From contig JAOTWP010000023.1 of NCBI GenBank assembly GCA_029862975.1, positions 1 through 35,000 of the forward strand: a stretch of DNA of 35,000 nt, written 5' to 3'. Both the position numbers and the translations under genes were made by a program. This DNA comes from Acidobacteriota bacterium (GTDB lineage Bacteria; Acidobacteriota; Thermoanaerobaculia; Multivoradales; JAHEKO01). Shown here one piece after another: positions 27,867 through 35,000 of this stretch (position 1 is the first letter of the stretch; each line of letters begins with the position of its first letter). Below the pieces are notes generated by a model. The model was not told the DNA's origin and did not search any database. It saw nothing but the letters and a program-made list of their open reading frames with translations.

Positions 27867-30800
27867 GAGCGAGGCCTTCCTTGAAGCTCGTCTCGAGCGC
27901 GGCCAGGGCCACGACGACCTGCTCGCCGGCGCCGCGCCGCAGCGCCAGCCGCGGCTGCGCCGTGACCTCGCCGACGCGGCGGCAGGCGTGGCCGGCGAAG
28001 TGGCGCTCGCAGGCGGCCGCGTCGGCCGCCGCCACCGTGATGACGAAGCGCCCGGTGGACTCGGCGAAGAGCAGCTCGTCGGTCGCGAGCTCGCGGCCCC
28101 CCGCGACGGCGTCGAGATCGAGCTCGGCGCCGAGCCGGCCGGCCAGGGCCGCCCGGGCCAGGGCCGCCGCGAGGCCGCCCTTGGCCGGCGCCGCGGCCGA
28201 GCGCACCCAGCCGCTCGCGATCGCCGCGGCCAGACGCCGGTAGAGGGCGGGGGTGCGCTCGAGGTCGACGGCGGGAGCCCGGCTGCCGACGTAGGGGGCC
28301 GGGCCGCCGTCCGCGGGCGCGAGGCCGTCGCGCTCGCCGAGGTAGCGGAAATACTCGCTGCCGCCGGTGTCGGCGCCGGTCGTGCCGAGGACGAAGAGAG
28401 CGTCGCCCGGCGCCTTGAAGTCGAGCGTCACCGCGCGGCGCACGTCGTCGATCTGACCGAGGGCCGACACCAGCAGCGTCGGCGGCACGCTGATCTTGAC
28501 GCCGTCCATGACGGCGTCGTTCTTCATCGAGTCCTTGCCCGAGATCAGGGGCACGCCGTAGGCCCGGCAGGCGTCGTAGAGGCCGCGGCAGGCGCGCACC
28601 AGCTGGGCGAGCTTGTACTCGCCGTCGGGCGTGTGCTGCGACCGGACGGGGTCCGGCCAGCAGAAGTTGTCGAGCGCGGCGATGCGGTCGTAGCGCGCCC
28701 CGGCGCAGAGCTGGCGGCGGACCGCCTCGTCGACGACGGCGGCCGCCATGGCGTAGGTGTCGAGATCCGAGTAGAACGGATTGACCCCCTCGGAGAGCAC
28801 GTAGCCGCGCAGCGAGCCGTGGCGGGCGAGGAACACGGTCGCCTCGGCCGGGACGTCGGCGCCGGCTCCGACCCAGGGCTTGACCACCGTCAGCCCCTTG
28901 ACCTCGTGGTCGTAGTGCCGCGCCTGGCGCTCGTTGCTGGCGAGGTTCAGGCGGCCCATGAGATCGACCAGCGAGCGGCCGTGGTCGGTCGGCCGCGTCT
29001 CGGGCTCGGAGAAGCGCGGCGGATCCCAGCGCGCCGCGAGCCGCAGCCCGGGGTCTCCCTCGTGGAGGAAGTCCATCGCCAGGAGGGCCACCGTGTCGCC
29101 GCCGTAGGCGACCTCGAGCCAGCCGTCGTCCGTGAACTCGCCGAGCACGGTGGCCTCGACGTCGCGCCGCGCCGCCAGCTCGAGGAACGCCGGCAGGCGG
29201 TCCGCGGGCACGGCGAGCGTCATGCGCTCCTGGGCCTCGGACAGGAAGATCTCCCACGCCGCGAGCCCGGCGTACTTGAGCGGCGCCGCGGCGAGGTCGA
29301 GCCGGGCGCCGCCGGGTCCCCGCGCCATCTCGCCGACCGAGGAGGACAGCCCTCCCGCGCCGTTGTCGGTGATCGCGTTGTAGAGCCCGCGGTCGCGAGC
29401 CTCCAGAAGGAAGTCGAAGGTCATCTTCTGGGTGATCGGGTCGCCGATCTGCACGGCCTGCGCGGGCGAGGCCTCGTCGAGCGCCGCGGACGAGAAGGTG
29501 GCGCCGTGGATGCCGTCCGCCCCGATGCGGCCGCCGACCATCACCACGGCGTCGCCCGGCAGGGCCGCCTTCTCCGCGCCGGGAGAGCCGGCGATCGTGA
29601 CGGGCAGCGCGCCGACCGTGCCGCAGAAGACGAGCGGCTTGCCCAGGTACCTGGAGTCGAAGATCTCCCAGCCCCGGCCGTACGGCACGCCGCTCTGGTT
29701 GCCGCCGTCGATGACCCCGCGGTGGACCCCGTCCCGGACCCTCTTCGGGTGCAGCAGGCCGCGAGGCAGCGCGCCGCGGGTGAACGGCGAGGCGAAGCAG
29801 TAGCCCCAGACGTTGGCCAGCAGGTCCGCGCCGCGGCCCGTGCCGAAGGGGTCGCGGTTGACCCCGACGATGCCCGTGATGGCGCCGCCGTAGGGGTCGA
29901 GGGCCGACGGCGAGTTGTGGGTCTCGACCTTGTAGACGAGGTGGACGTGGTCGTCGAAGGCCACGACGCCCGCGTTGTCGTGGAAGACCGAGACGAGCCA
30001 CGAGGCGCCGTGGGCCGCGCGCAGCTCGGCGTCGATCTCGCGGGTCGGGCGCTCGATGTAGGAGGCAAAGAGCGAGTCGATGCGCTCGGGAGGGCCGTCG
30101 CCCTCGCGGTAGTCGATCGCGGCGTTGAAGATCTTGTGCTTGCAGTGCTCGCTCCACGTCTGGGCGAGGCACTCGAGCTCGACGTCGGTCGGCGCGGCGG
30201 GAAGCCCGAGCCGCCGGCGCCGGGGCTCGCTCGCGAAGTGATCGCGGATCGTCTCCATCTCCTCCAGGCTCAGGGCCAGCAGGCCCTCGCGACTGAGCCG
30301 CTCGAGCTGCGCGGCGTCTCCCGACAGGTCGACGGTGCGGACGGGAGGCGGCGGACCGTCGACGATCCGGGGCACGGCCAGGCTCGGCGCCGCCGCCCGC
30401 CACTCGTCCCAGGTGGCGATCGCGACGTCCTGGATGACGGCGTTGGCCAGCAGGTCGTAGGCGATCGTCCGGGCGGCGTCGCGGCGGACGCCGTCGAGCA
30501 GGTAGACGACCGAGGTGTAGACGGCCGCGCCCGCGCCGAGATCGCGCCCCAGCGTGTCCTCGATCGCCACCAGGGCGCTCTTGCCGACGGGGTCCGCGAC
30601 CCCGGGCTTGAAGGCGACCGAGATCGCCACGTCGAACGGGCCGTCGTCGAGCCGTCCCACGGCGCCCGCCTGCAGGACGGGGTCGGCGAGCTCCACGAGG
30701 ATCGCCGCTGCCTCGCCCGCGGAGATCTCGGCGTCGAGGTGGTAGACGTCGCGCGTCCGAACGCTGCCGACGGGCAGGCGCAGGAACTCGCGCACCCCCC

Positions 30801-30867
30801 GCGCCACGTGCTCGCCGCGGGCATCGCGTAGGCCGCGGCGGACGGCGATTTCGAACCGGTGGATCAT
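27859..30867 (-). CDS. purL: FGAM synthase PurL with two N-terminal PurS-like domains
   Basis: PurL makes formylglycinamidine ribonucleotide using ATP and ammonia channelled from PurQ. 1002 residues, longer than the usual 740-residue bacterial small PurL. Residues 4-68 (FEIAVRRGLRDARGE) and 78-150 (VAFKPGVADPVGKSA to LLANAVIQDV) look like two PurS domains in tandem, replacing the separate PurS protein that bridges PurL and PurQ. The PurL core starts near 225: TWSEHCKHKIF (His241), KVETHNSPSALDPYGGAITG, GLAAWEIFLSEAQERMTL and ISGKDSMKND. It is the first gene of the minus-strand purine transcript. A TAGACT box lies 43 bases upstream. Confidence 0.93.
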   Translation of the reverse strand: MIHRFEIAVRRGLRDARGEHVARGVREFLRLPVGSVRTRDVYHLDAEISAGEAAAILVELADPVLQAGAVGRLDDGPFDVAISVAFKPGVADPVGKSALVAIEDTLGRDLGAGAAVYTSVVYLLDGVRRDAARTIAYDLLANAVIQDVAIATWDEWRAAAPSLAVPRIVDGPPPPVRTVDLSGDAAQLERLSREGLLALSLEEMETIRDHFASEPRRRRLGLPAAPTDVELECLAQTWSEHCKHKIFNAAIDYREGDGPPERIDSLFASYIERPTREIDAELRAAHGASWLVSVFHDNAGVVAFDDHVHLVYKVETHNSPSALDPYGGAITGIVGVNRDPFGTGRGADLLANVWGYCFASPFTRGALPRGLLHPKRVRDGVHRGVIDGGNQSGVPYGRGWEIFDSRYLGKPLVFCGTVGALPVTIAGSPGAEKAALPGDAVVMVGGRIGADGIHGATFSSAALDEASPAQAVQIGDPITQKMTFDFLLEARDRGLYNAITDNGAGGLSSSVGEMARGPGGARLDLAAAPLKYAGLAAWEIFLSEAQERMTLAVPADRLPAFLELAARRDVEATVLGEFTDDGWLEVAYGGDTVALLAMDFLHEGDPGLRLAARWDPPRFSEPETRPTDHGRSLVDLMGRLNLASNERQARHYDHEVKGLTVVKPWVGAGADVPAEATVFLARHGSLRGYVLSEGVNPFYSDLDTYAMAAAVVDEAVRRQLCAGARYDRIAALDNFCWPDPVRSQHTPDGEYKLAQLVRACRGLYDACRAYGVPLISGKDSMKNDAVMDGVKISVPPTLLVSALGQIDDVRRAVTLDFKAPGDALFVLGTTGADTGGSEYFRYLGERDGLAPADGGPAPYVGSRAPAVDLERTPALYRRLAAAIASGWVRSAAAPAKGGLAAALARAALAGRLGAELDLDAVAGGRELATDELLFAESTGRFVITVAAADAAACERHFAGHACRRVGEVTAQPRLALRRGAGEQVVVALAALETSFKEGLAHA

Positions 30868-31040
30868 CGGGGCGCTGCGGGTCGCGTCGTGGGCGGCGGG
30901 CCGGTCGGCAGTCTATCTCGGAAAACCGCCGTCGCTCGGCGCGACGGGCGGCGGTCGCGCCGGGACGGGCGGCGGCGGCGCGGCTGGATTCCTGGGCAGC
31001 CACGCACCATAATCGCCGCATCTCGCGAGGCGGCTCCCGA
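30868..31040. promoter_or_regulatory. Divergent purL/purF promoter region
   Basis: 173 bases separate the purL start (30867, minus) and the purF start (31041, plus). On the minus strand TAGACT (30910-30915) is a -10 candidate for purLQ. On the plus strand CATAAT (31008-31013) is one for purFMN, giving a leader near 21 bases. A direct repeat GACGGGCGGCGG occurs at 30943-30954 and 30964-30975, 21 bases apart (two helical turns), and could be an operator for a purine regulator. No PurR-type palindrome or purine riboswitch is recognised. Confidence 0.45.
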
Positions 31041-32438
31041 ATGTGCGGCATCTTTGGAATCGAAGACCAGGCCGACGCGGCGACCTTCACCTACCTCGGG
31101 CTCTACGCCCTCCAGCATCGCGGGCAGGAGAGCTCGGGCATCGTCTCCTGGGACGGCGAGGCTCTGCGGGTGAGACGCGGCATGGGCCAGATCGCCGACG
31201 TCTTCGACGAGGGAACGCTGGCGCGGCTCGCGGGCCGGCGAGCGCTCGGCCACACCCGCTATTCCACTTCGGGCACGAGCGTGCTCGACAACGCCCAACC
31301 GATCGTCGCCAACACGTCGATGGGATCCCTGGCCCTGGTGCACAACGGCAACCTGGTGAACGCGGTCAGCGAGCGCCGGCGGCTCGAGAGCGGCGGCTCG
31401 ATCTTCCAGACCTCGAGCGACACCGAGGTGATCCTCCACCTGATGGCCCGCAACCCGCGGCGCGATCTCGTGGAGTCGCTGCTGGTCGCGCTGCAACGGG
31501 TGCGCGGCGCCTACTCGCTCATCCTGCTCACCCCCGGGGGCCTGATCGCGGCCCGCGATCCCCACGGCTTCCGGCCCCTGGTGCTCGGCGCGCTCGCGGA
31601 CGGCGGCGTCTGCTTCGCCTCCGAGAGCTGCGCCTTCGATCTGCTCGGGGCGCGGCTCGTCCGCGAGATCGAGCCGGGCGAGGTCGTCGTGGCGCGCGGC
31701 GGCGAGCTCGAGAGCTATCGCATGTCCCAGCTGCGCGAGCCGGCGCGCTGCCTTTTCGAGCTCGTCTACTTCGCGCGGCCCGACAGCACGGTGTTCGGCG
31801 AGTCGGTCTCCCAGGCGCGTCTCGCCATGGGCGCCCAGCTGGCCCGCGAGGCCCCGGCCGACGCGGACGTCGTCGTGCCCGTGCCGGACAGCGGGCTCTT
31901 TTCCGCCCTGGGCTACGCCCGCGAGTCGGGACTGCCGCTCGAGTTCGGGCTGATCCGCAACCACTACGTGGGCCGGACGTTCATCGAGCCCAAGCAGGCG
32001 ATCCGCCACTTCGGGGTCAAGGTCAAGCTCAACCCGGTGCGGCAGCTGATCGCGGGCCAGCGGGTGGTGCTCGTCGACGACTCGATCGTCCGCGGCACGA
32101 CGTCGCCCAAGATCGTCAAGATGGTGCGCGACGGCGGCGCCCGCGAGGTCCACGTCCGGATCTCGTGTCCGCCCACCGCCTGGCCCTGCTACTACGGGAT
32201 CGACATGCCGACGCGGCAGGAGCTCGTCGCGGCGAACAACTCGGTCGAGGAGATTCGCGGCTTCATCGACGCCGACAGCCTCGCCTACCTCTCCCTCGAG
32301 GGGTTGTCGCAATCGCTGCCGAGCGGGCAGGGGGGGCACTGCACCGCCTGCTGGAGCGGCAGCTACCCCGAGCCGGTCACCGGCGCCGACCGCCGCCAGG
32401 CGGAGCTCTTCCCCCAGCTCAAGGAGGTGGAGCCGTGA
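31041..32438 (+). CDS. purF: Amidophosphoribosyltransferase PurF (4Fe-4S type)
   Basis: PurF transfers ammonia from glutamine to PRPP, the first committed step of purine synthesis. 465 residues. The N-terminus reads MCGIFGIED, so removal of Met exposes the Ntn nucleophile Cys2 without a longer propeptide. TRYSTSG and YALQHRGQESSGI belong to the glutaminase domain. The PRPP motif is VVLVDDSIVRGTTSPK. Cysteines in RCLFELVYFARPDS, PTAWPCYYGIDMP and CTACWSG match the Bacillus-type 4Fe-4S ligands, indicating an oxygen-sensitive enzyme. Its stop overlaps the purM start as GTGA. Confidence 0.96.
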   Translation: MCGIFGIEDQADAATFTYLGLYALQHRGQESSGIVSWDGEALRVRRGMGQIADVFDEGTLARLAGRRALGHTRYSTSGTSVLDNAQPIVANTSMGSLALVHNGNLVNAVSERRRLESGGSIFQTSSDTEVILHLMARNPRRDLVESLLVALQRVRGAYSLILLTPGGLIAARDPHGFRPLVLGALADGGVCFASESCAFDLLGARLVREIEPGEVVVARGGELESYRMSQLREPARCLFELVYFARPDSTVFGESVSQARLAMGAQLAREAPADADVVVPVPDSGLFSALGYARESGLPLEFGLIRNHYVGRTFIEPKQAIRHFGVKVKLNPVRQLIAGQRVVLVDDSIVRGTTSPKIVKMVRDGGAREVHVRISCPPTAWPCYYGIDMPTRQELVAANNSVEEIRGFIDADSLAYLSLEGLSQSLPSGQGGHCTACWSGSYPEPVTGADRRQAELFPQLKEVEP

Positions 32439-33529
32439 GCGGATCCGCCTACGGCAAGGCGGGGGTCGACATCGACGCCCAGGACGAGGCGCTCGCGCGG
32501 ATCGGGAAGGCCGTCCGGTCGACCTTCACCCCGGGGGTGCTCTCCGACCTCGGCAGCTTCGGCGGGCTCTTTCGGCCCGACCTGACGGGCCTCGAGGACC
32601 CGGTGCTGGTCGCGTCGGCGGACGGCGTCGGCACCAAGCTCATGGTGGCGCGCCGGGCCGGGAACTACTCGACCGTCGGCCGCGATCTCGTCAACCACTG
32701 CGTCAACGACATCCTCGTCCAGGGCGCGAGACCGCTCTTCTTTCTCGACTACGTCGGCGCCGGGACCCTCGATCCGCGCGCGATGGCGGCGCTGGTGAGC
32801 GGGGTGGCGACGGGGTGCAGGGAGAACGGTTGCGCGCTCCTCGGTGGCGAGACGGCGGAGATGCCCGGCTTCTATCAGCCCGGCGACTACGAGCTGGCCG
32901 GGTTCATCGTCGGGCTCGTCGACCGGGCGAAGATCCTCGACGGCTCTGGCGTGCGAGCCGGCGACCTGATCCTGGGGCTGCCCTCGGCCGGGCTGCACAC
33001 CAACGGCTACTCGCTGGCGCGCAAGGTCTTCTTCGACGTCCTGGGCCTCGAGGTCGGGGACCGCGTCCCCGGGGCCGAGACCCGGGAGACCGTGGGCGAG
33101 CTGCTGCTCTCGCCGCACCTGTCCTACCTTGCGGCCGTCGCGCCGTGGCTGGGCGACGAGCGCCTGCACGCCCTGGCTCACGTCACCGGCGGTGGTCTCA
33201 CGGACAACCTGCCACGGGTGCTGCCGCCCGGGCTGACCGCCGAGATCAAGGTCGGAGCGTGGGAGATTCCCGAGGTGTTCTACCTTCTCCAGGAGCATGG
33301 CGAGGTCCACACCGAGGAGATGTTCAGGGTCTTCAACATGGGGATCGGGATGGCCCTGGTCGTCGATCCCGCGGCGGCCGGCGAGCTGATGCCGGCGCTG
33401 GCGGCGGCCGGCAGCGTCGCGGCCCCCATCGGCACCGTGCAGAAGGGCAAGGGCGGCGTCGTCTACGACTTCCCGCCGGGGTCCCGCGGCCGGGAGGGCG
33501 GCCAGGCGGGTGATCCGGCGCTGCGATAG
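32435..33529 (+). CDS. purM: AIR synthase PurM
   Basis: PurM closes formylglycinamidine ribonucleotide to aminoimidazole ribotide, the step after PurL. 364 residues from GTG 32435, which overlaps the purF stop. AAGGAGG seven bases upstream fixes this start. Family motifs: YGKAGVDIDAQDEAL, DGVGTKLMVA, GRDLVNHCVNDILVQGARPLFFLDY split across the ATP site, LLGGETAEMPGFY, GLPSAGLHTNGYSLAR and HVTGGGLTDNLPRVLP. The C-terminal tail (SRGREGGQAGDPALR) is hydrophilic and not conserved. Its stop codon TAG is also the first half of a TAGGGT box for purN. Confidence 0.95.
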   Translation: MSGSAYGKAGVDIDAQDEALARIGKAVRSTFTPGVLSDLGSFGGLFRPDLTGLEDPVLVASADGVGTKLMVARRAGNYSTVGRDLVNHCVNDILVQGARPLFFLDYVGAGTLDPRAMAALVSGVATGCRENGCALLGGETAEMPGFYQPGDYELAGFIVGLVDRAKILDGSGVRAGDLILGLPSAGLHTNGYSLARKVFFDVLGLEVGDRVPGAETRETVGELLLSPHLSYLAAVAPWLGDERLHALAHVTGGGLTDNLPRVLPPGLTAEIKVGAWEIPEVFYLLQEHGEVHTEEMFRVFNMGIGMALVVDPAAAGELMPALAAAGSVAAPIGTVQKGKGGVVYDFPPGSRGREGGQAGDPALR

Positions 33530-33532
33530 GGT
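33527..33532 (+). promoter_or_regulatory. Possible internal leaderless promoter for purN
   Basis: TAGGGT, whose first three bases are the purM stop codon, stands six bases (CGGGCG) before the purN ATG. This is the same spacing as at trmFO, the permease and walJ. It may be a real internal promoter or coincidence with the stop codon. Confidence 0.3.
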
Positions 33533-33538
33533 CGGGCG

Positions 33539-34162
33539 ATGAAGGCCCGAGTCGCGATCCTGCTCTCCGGCCGCGGCAGCAACTTCCTCGCCCTCCAGGC
33601 CGCCATCGCGCGCGGGGCGATTCCCGCCGAGATCGTGCTGGTGCTCTCGAACCGGAAGAGCGCGGCGGGCCTGCGAAGCGCCGCGGAGCTCGGCTTGCCG
33701 ACCCTCTGCCTGCCCCACGGCGAGGCGCCGAGCCGCGAGGCCCACGACGAGAGGGTCGTAGCGGCGCTCGCGGCGGCGGCGGCGGAGTGGATCTGCCTGG
33801 CGGGCTACATGCGGCTCTTGAGCCCGGTCTTCGTGCGCGCCTTCCCCCGCCGGATCCTCAACGTCCATCCGAGCCTGTTGCCGGCCTTTCCCGGTCTGCA
33901 CGCTCAGCGCCAGGCGCTCGAGCACGGCGTCCGCGTCTCGGGCTGCACGGTGCATCTGGTCGACGAGGAGCTCGACCACGGGCCCATCGTCGAGCAGCGC
34001 GCCGTGCCCGTCAGGTCCGGGGACACCGAAGAGACCCTCGCGGACCGCATCCTCGTCCAGGAGCACCGGGCCTATCCCGAGGCGCTGCGGCGCCTGCTGA
34101 CGCGGCGCTGGACGATCGTGGGCCGGCGGGTGGTCTTCGCGCGCTCCCGGTCCGCGGGCTAG
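33539..34162 (+). CDS. purN: Phosphoribosylglycinamide formyltransferase PurN
   Basis: PurN formylates glycinamide ribonucleotide with 10-formyltetrahydrofolate, the step before PurL. 207 residues. N-terminal phosphate loop LLSGRGSNFLAL. The catalytic set is visible as ILNVHPSLLPAFPG (Asn and His near residues 106-108) and the aspartate of LDHGPIV (about residue 144). LAGYMRLL and SGCTVHLVDEELD are family signatures. It follows purM by nine bases. Its TAG stop shares CTAG with the stop of the convergent phosphatase gene. Confidence 0.95.
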   Translation: MKARVAILLSGRGSNFLALQAAIARGAIPAEIVLVLSNRKSAAGLRSAAELGLPTLCLPHGEAPSREAHDERVVAALAAAAAEWICLAGYMRLLSPVFVRAFPRRILNVHPSLLPAFPGLHAQRQALEHGVRVSGCTVHLVDEELDHGPIVEQRAVPVRSGDTEETLADRILVQEHRAYPEALRRLLTRRWTIVGRRVVFARSRSAG

Positions 34163-34959
34163 ACGCGGTCGCGGCGTCCCGGCCAGCGGAACCGGGGAAC
34201 CTCCGGCGGCAGGACCACGGGCCGGTCGGCGAGCAGCGCGAGGGGATTGTCGCGCAGGCACAGCCGGGCCGTGGTCGCGCCGTAGCGCGACTCGACGTGG
34301 ATCCGGACTTCGTCGAGGGCCGGCGAGCGGACTCGGGCGCCGTGACCGTCCGAGGCGATGACCGAGACGAGCCCGCGCCGGAGCCAGCGATCGGCGAGCT
34401 GGGCGGTCTTCAGGCCATCCTGGCCCAGGACGGCTGCGCCGTTGACCTGAGCCACCCAGCCGGCGCCGACGAGCTCCTCCAGCAAGGCGGGCCGCTCGTG
34501 AAGGAACCGATAGCGCTCGACGTGGGCGACGACCGGAACGTAGCCGGCCGCCTGGATCCGGTCGACCGCATGGCGCGCCGCCGAAGCGGTCGTGAGCGGC
34601 CAGAGCTCCACCAGCAGGGAGCGGCTGGGCCCGAGGGTCTGGACCCTGCCGGCCGCCATCGCCTCCAGGAGCTCGGCGCTCACGTAGTTCTCCGCGCCGA
34701 GGTGCAGGCGGGGGCGGTCGGCAGCGGCGCCGGCCGCTTCGTCGAGCTGCTGGAGGCGTTCGACGAAGCGGTCGAACAGGGCGCGAACGGCTGCTGCGTC
34801 GTCGCTTCCCAGGCCGGCGGCGAACATGTGCGGCGTCGCCACGATCTCGGCGGTCGCCGCGGCCCGTGCGATCGCGAGCATCTCTACCGCCTCCGCGAAC
34901 GTGGCGGCGCCGTCGTCGGCTCCCGGCAGGACGTGGGAGTGGATGTCGACGAGGTCCAT
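34159..34959 (-). CDS. CpsB/CapC-like PHP-fold tyrosine phosphatase
   Basis: 266 residues of the PHP metallophosphoesterase fold. Metal motifs: DIHSHVLPGADDG at residues 5-17, ATPHMF, GAENYVS, VAHVERYRFL and SDGHGAR, where relatives usually have SDAH. This pattern matches the CpsB/Wzb-type manganese-dependent tyrosine phosphatases that regulate capsule and exopolysaccharide export by acting on a BY-kinase. No kinase or polysaccharide genes are visible within the window; they may lie beyond 35000. A histidinol-phosphate phosphatase is a less likely alternative. The start at 34959 has a TANNNT box six bases upstream. The end overlaps purN by a shared CTAG. Confidence 0.85.
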   Translation of the reverse strand: MDLVDIHSHVLPGADDGAATFAEAVEMLAIARAAATAEIVATPHMFAAGLGSDDAAAVRALFDRFVERLQQLDEAAGAAADRPRLHLGAENYVSAELLEAMAAGRVQTLGPSRSLLVELWPLTTASAARHAVDRIQAAGYVPVVAHVERYRFLHERPALLEELVGAGWVAQVNGAAVLGQDGLKTAQLADRWLRRGLVSVIASDGHGARVRSPALDEVRIHVESRYGATTARLCLRDNPLALLADRPVVLPPEVPRFRWPGRRDRV

Positions 34960-34965
34960 GGGGCG

Positions 34966-34971
34966 AGCGTA
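34966..34971 (-). promoter_or_regulatory. -10 box of a probable leaderless phosphatase promoter
   Basis: TACGCT on the minus strand is six bases (CGCCCC) before the ATG at 34959. The overlapping TATACG (34968-34973) is a slightly more distant alternative. No Shine-Dalgarno sequence is visible. Confidence 0.4.
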
Positions 34972-35000
34972 TACCGGCGCGCGGCGGTCCCATGCCTCCT

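Noticed and set aside
27763..30831. Long plus-strand open frame over purL
   Set aside because: Composition is that of an antisense shadow. purL on the minus strand has unambiguous motifs.

Overview
The window is GC-rich bacterial chromosome with tightly packed genes. It comes from an organism with an outer membrane: there is an Omp85-type barrel, a lipoprotein, and TPR and exported periplasmic proteins. Gene content and style (PurS-PurS-PurL fusion, TrmFO, XerC-HslVU cluster, peptidase/TolB-propeller/Omp85 fusion) suggest an Acidobacteriota-like lineage. That placement is inferred, and Myxococcota-type deltaproteobacteria are not excluded. I saw no rRNA, tRNA, CRISPR array, insertion sequence or phage.

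Layout. (1) 1-6769, plus strand: the end of an MFS transporter; a 423-base gap with a nested inverted-repeat element; acnA; a second structured gap; queD-queE; gltA. Two TCA-cycle genes therefore flank two queuosine/7-deazaguanine genes. (2) 6801-20929, minus strand, read from dprA leftwards: dprA, a SLC13-type permease with four RCK_C domains, topA, trmFO, xerC, a small membrane protein, hslV, hslU, a lipoprotein with FN3 domains, dapF, and a PGPGW-type membrane protein. The order dprA-topA-trmFO-xerC-hslV-hslU is that of the Bacillus smf-topA-gid-codV-clpQ-clpY(-codY) cluster. (3) 21124-25265, plus strand: an envelope trio of TPR protein, small exported protein, and a large outer-membrane fusion of metallopeptidase, beta-propeller and Omp85 barrel. 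Two metallo-beta-lactamase-fold hydrolases follow (25296-26968). (4) 26994-34162: a purine locus with purL-purQ leftward and purF-purM-purN rightward from a shared 173-base divergent promoter region. (5) 34159-34959, minus strand: a PHP-type (CpsB/CapC-like) phosphatase.

How the genes work together. purL, purQ, purF, purM and purN cover PRPP to aminoimidazole ribotide except for purD. acnA and gltA supply adjacent TCA steps. xerC, topA, trmFO, hslVU and dprA are housekeeping functions for chromosome, tRNA, protein quality control and DNA uptake. Genes are often coupled by 4-base overlaps (GTGA or ATGA). At least five starts carry a -10-like TANNNT exactly six bases upstream of the start codon, the signature of leaderless transcripts.

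The least explained parts are the inverted-repeat element at 861-1200, the hairpin cluster at 4040-4150 whose intrinsic terminator faces the minus strand, and the envelope trio at 21124-25265.
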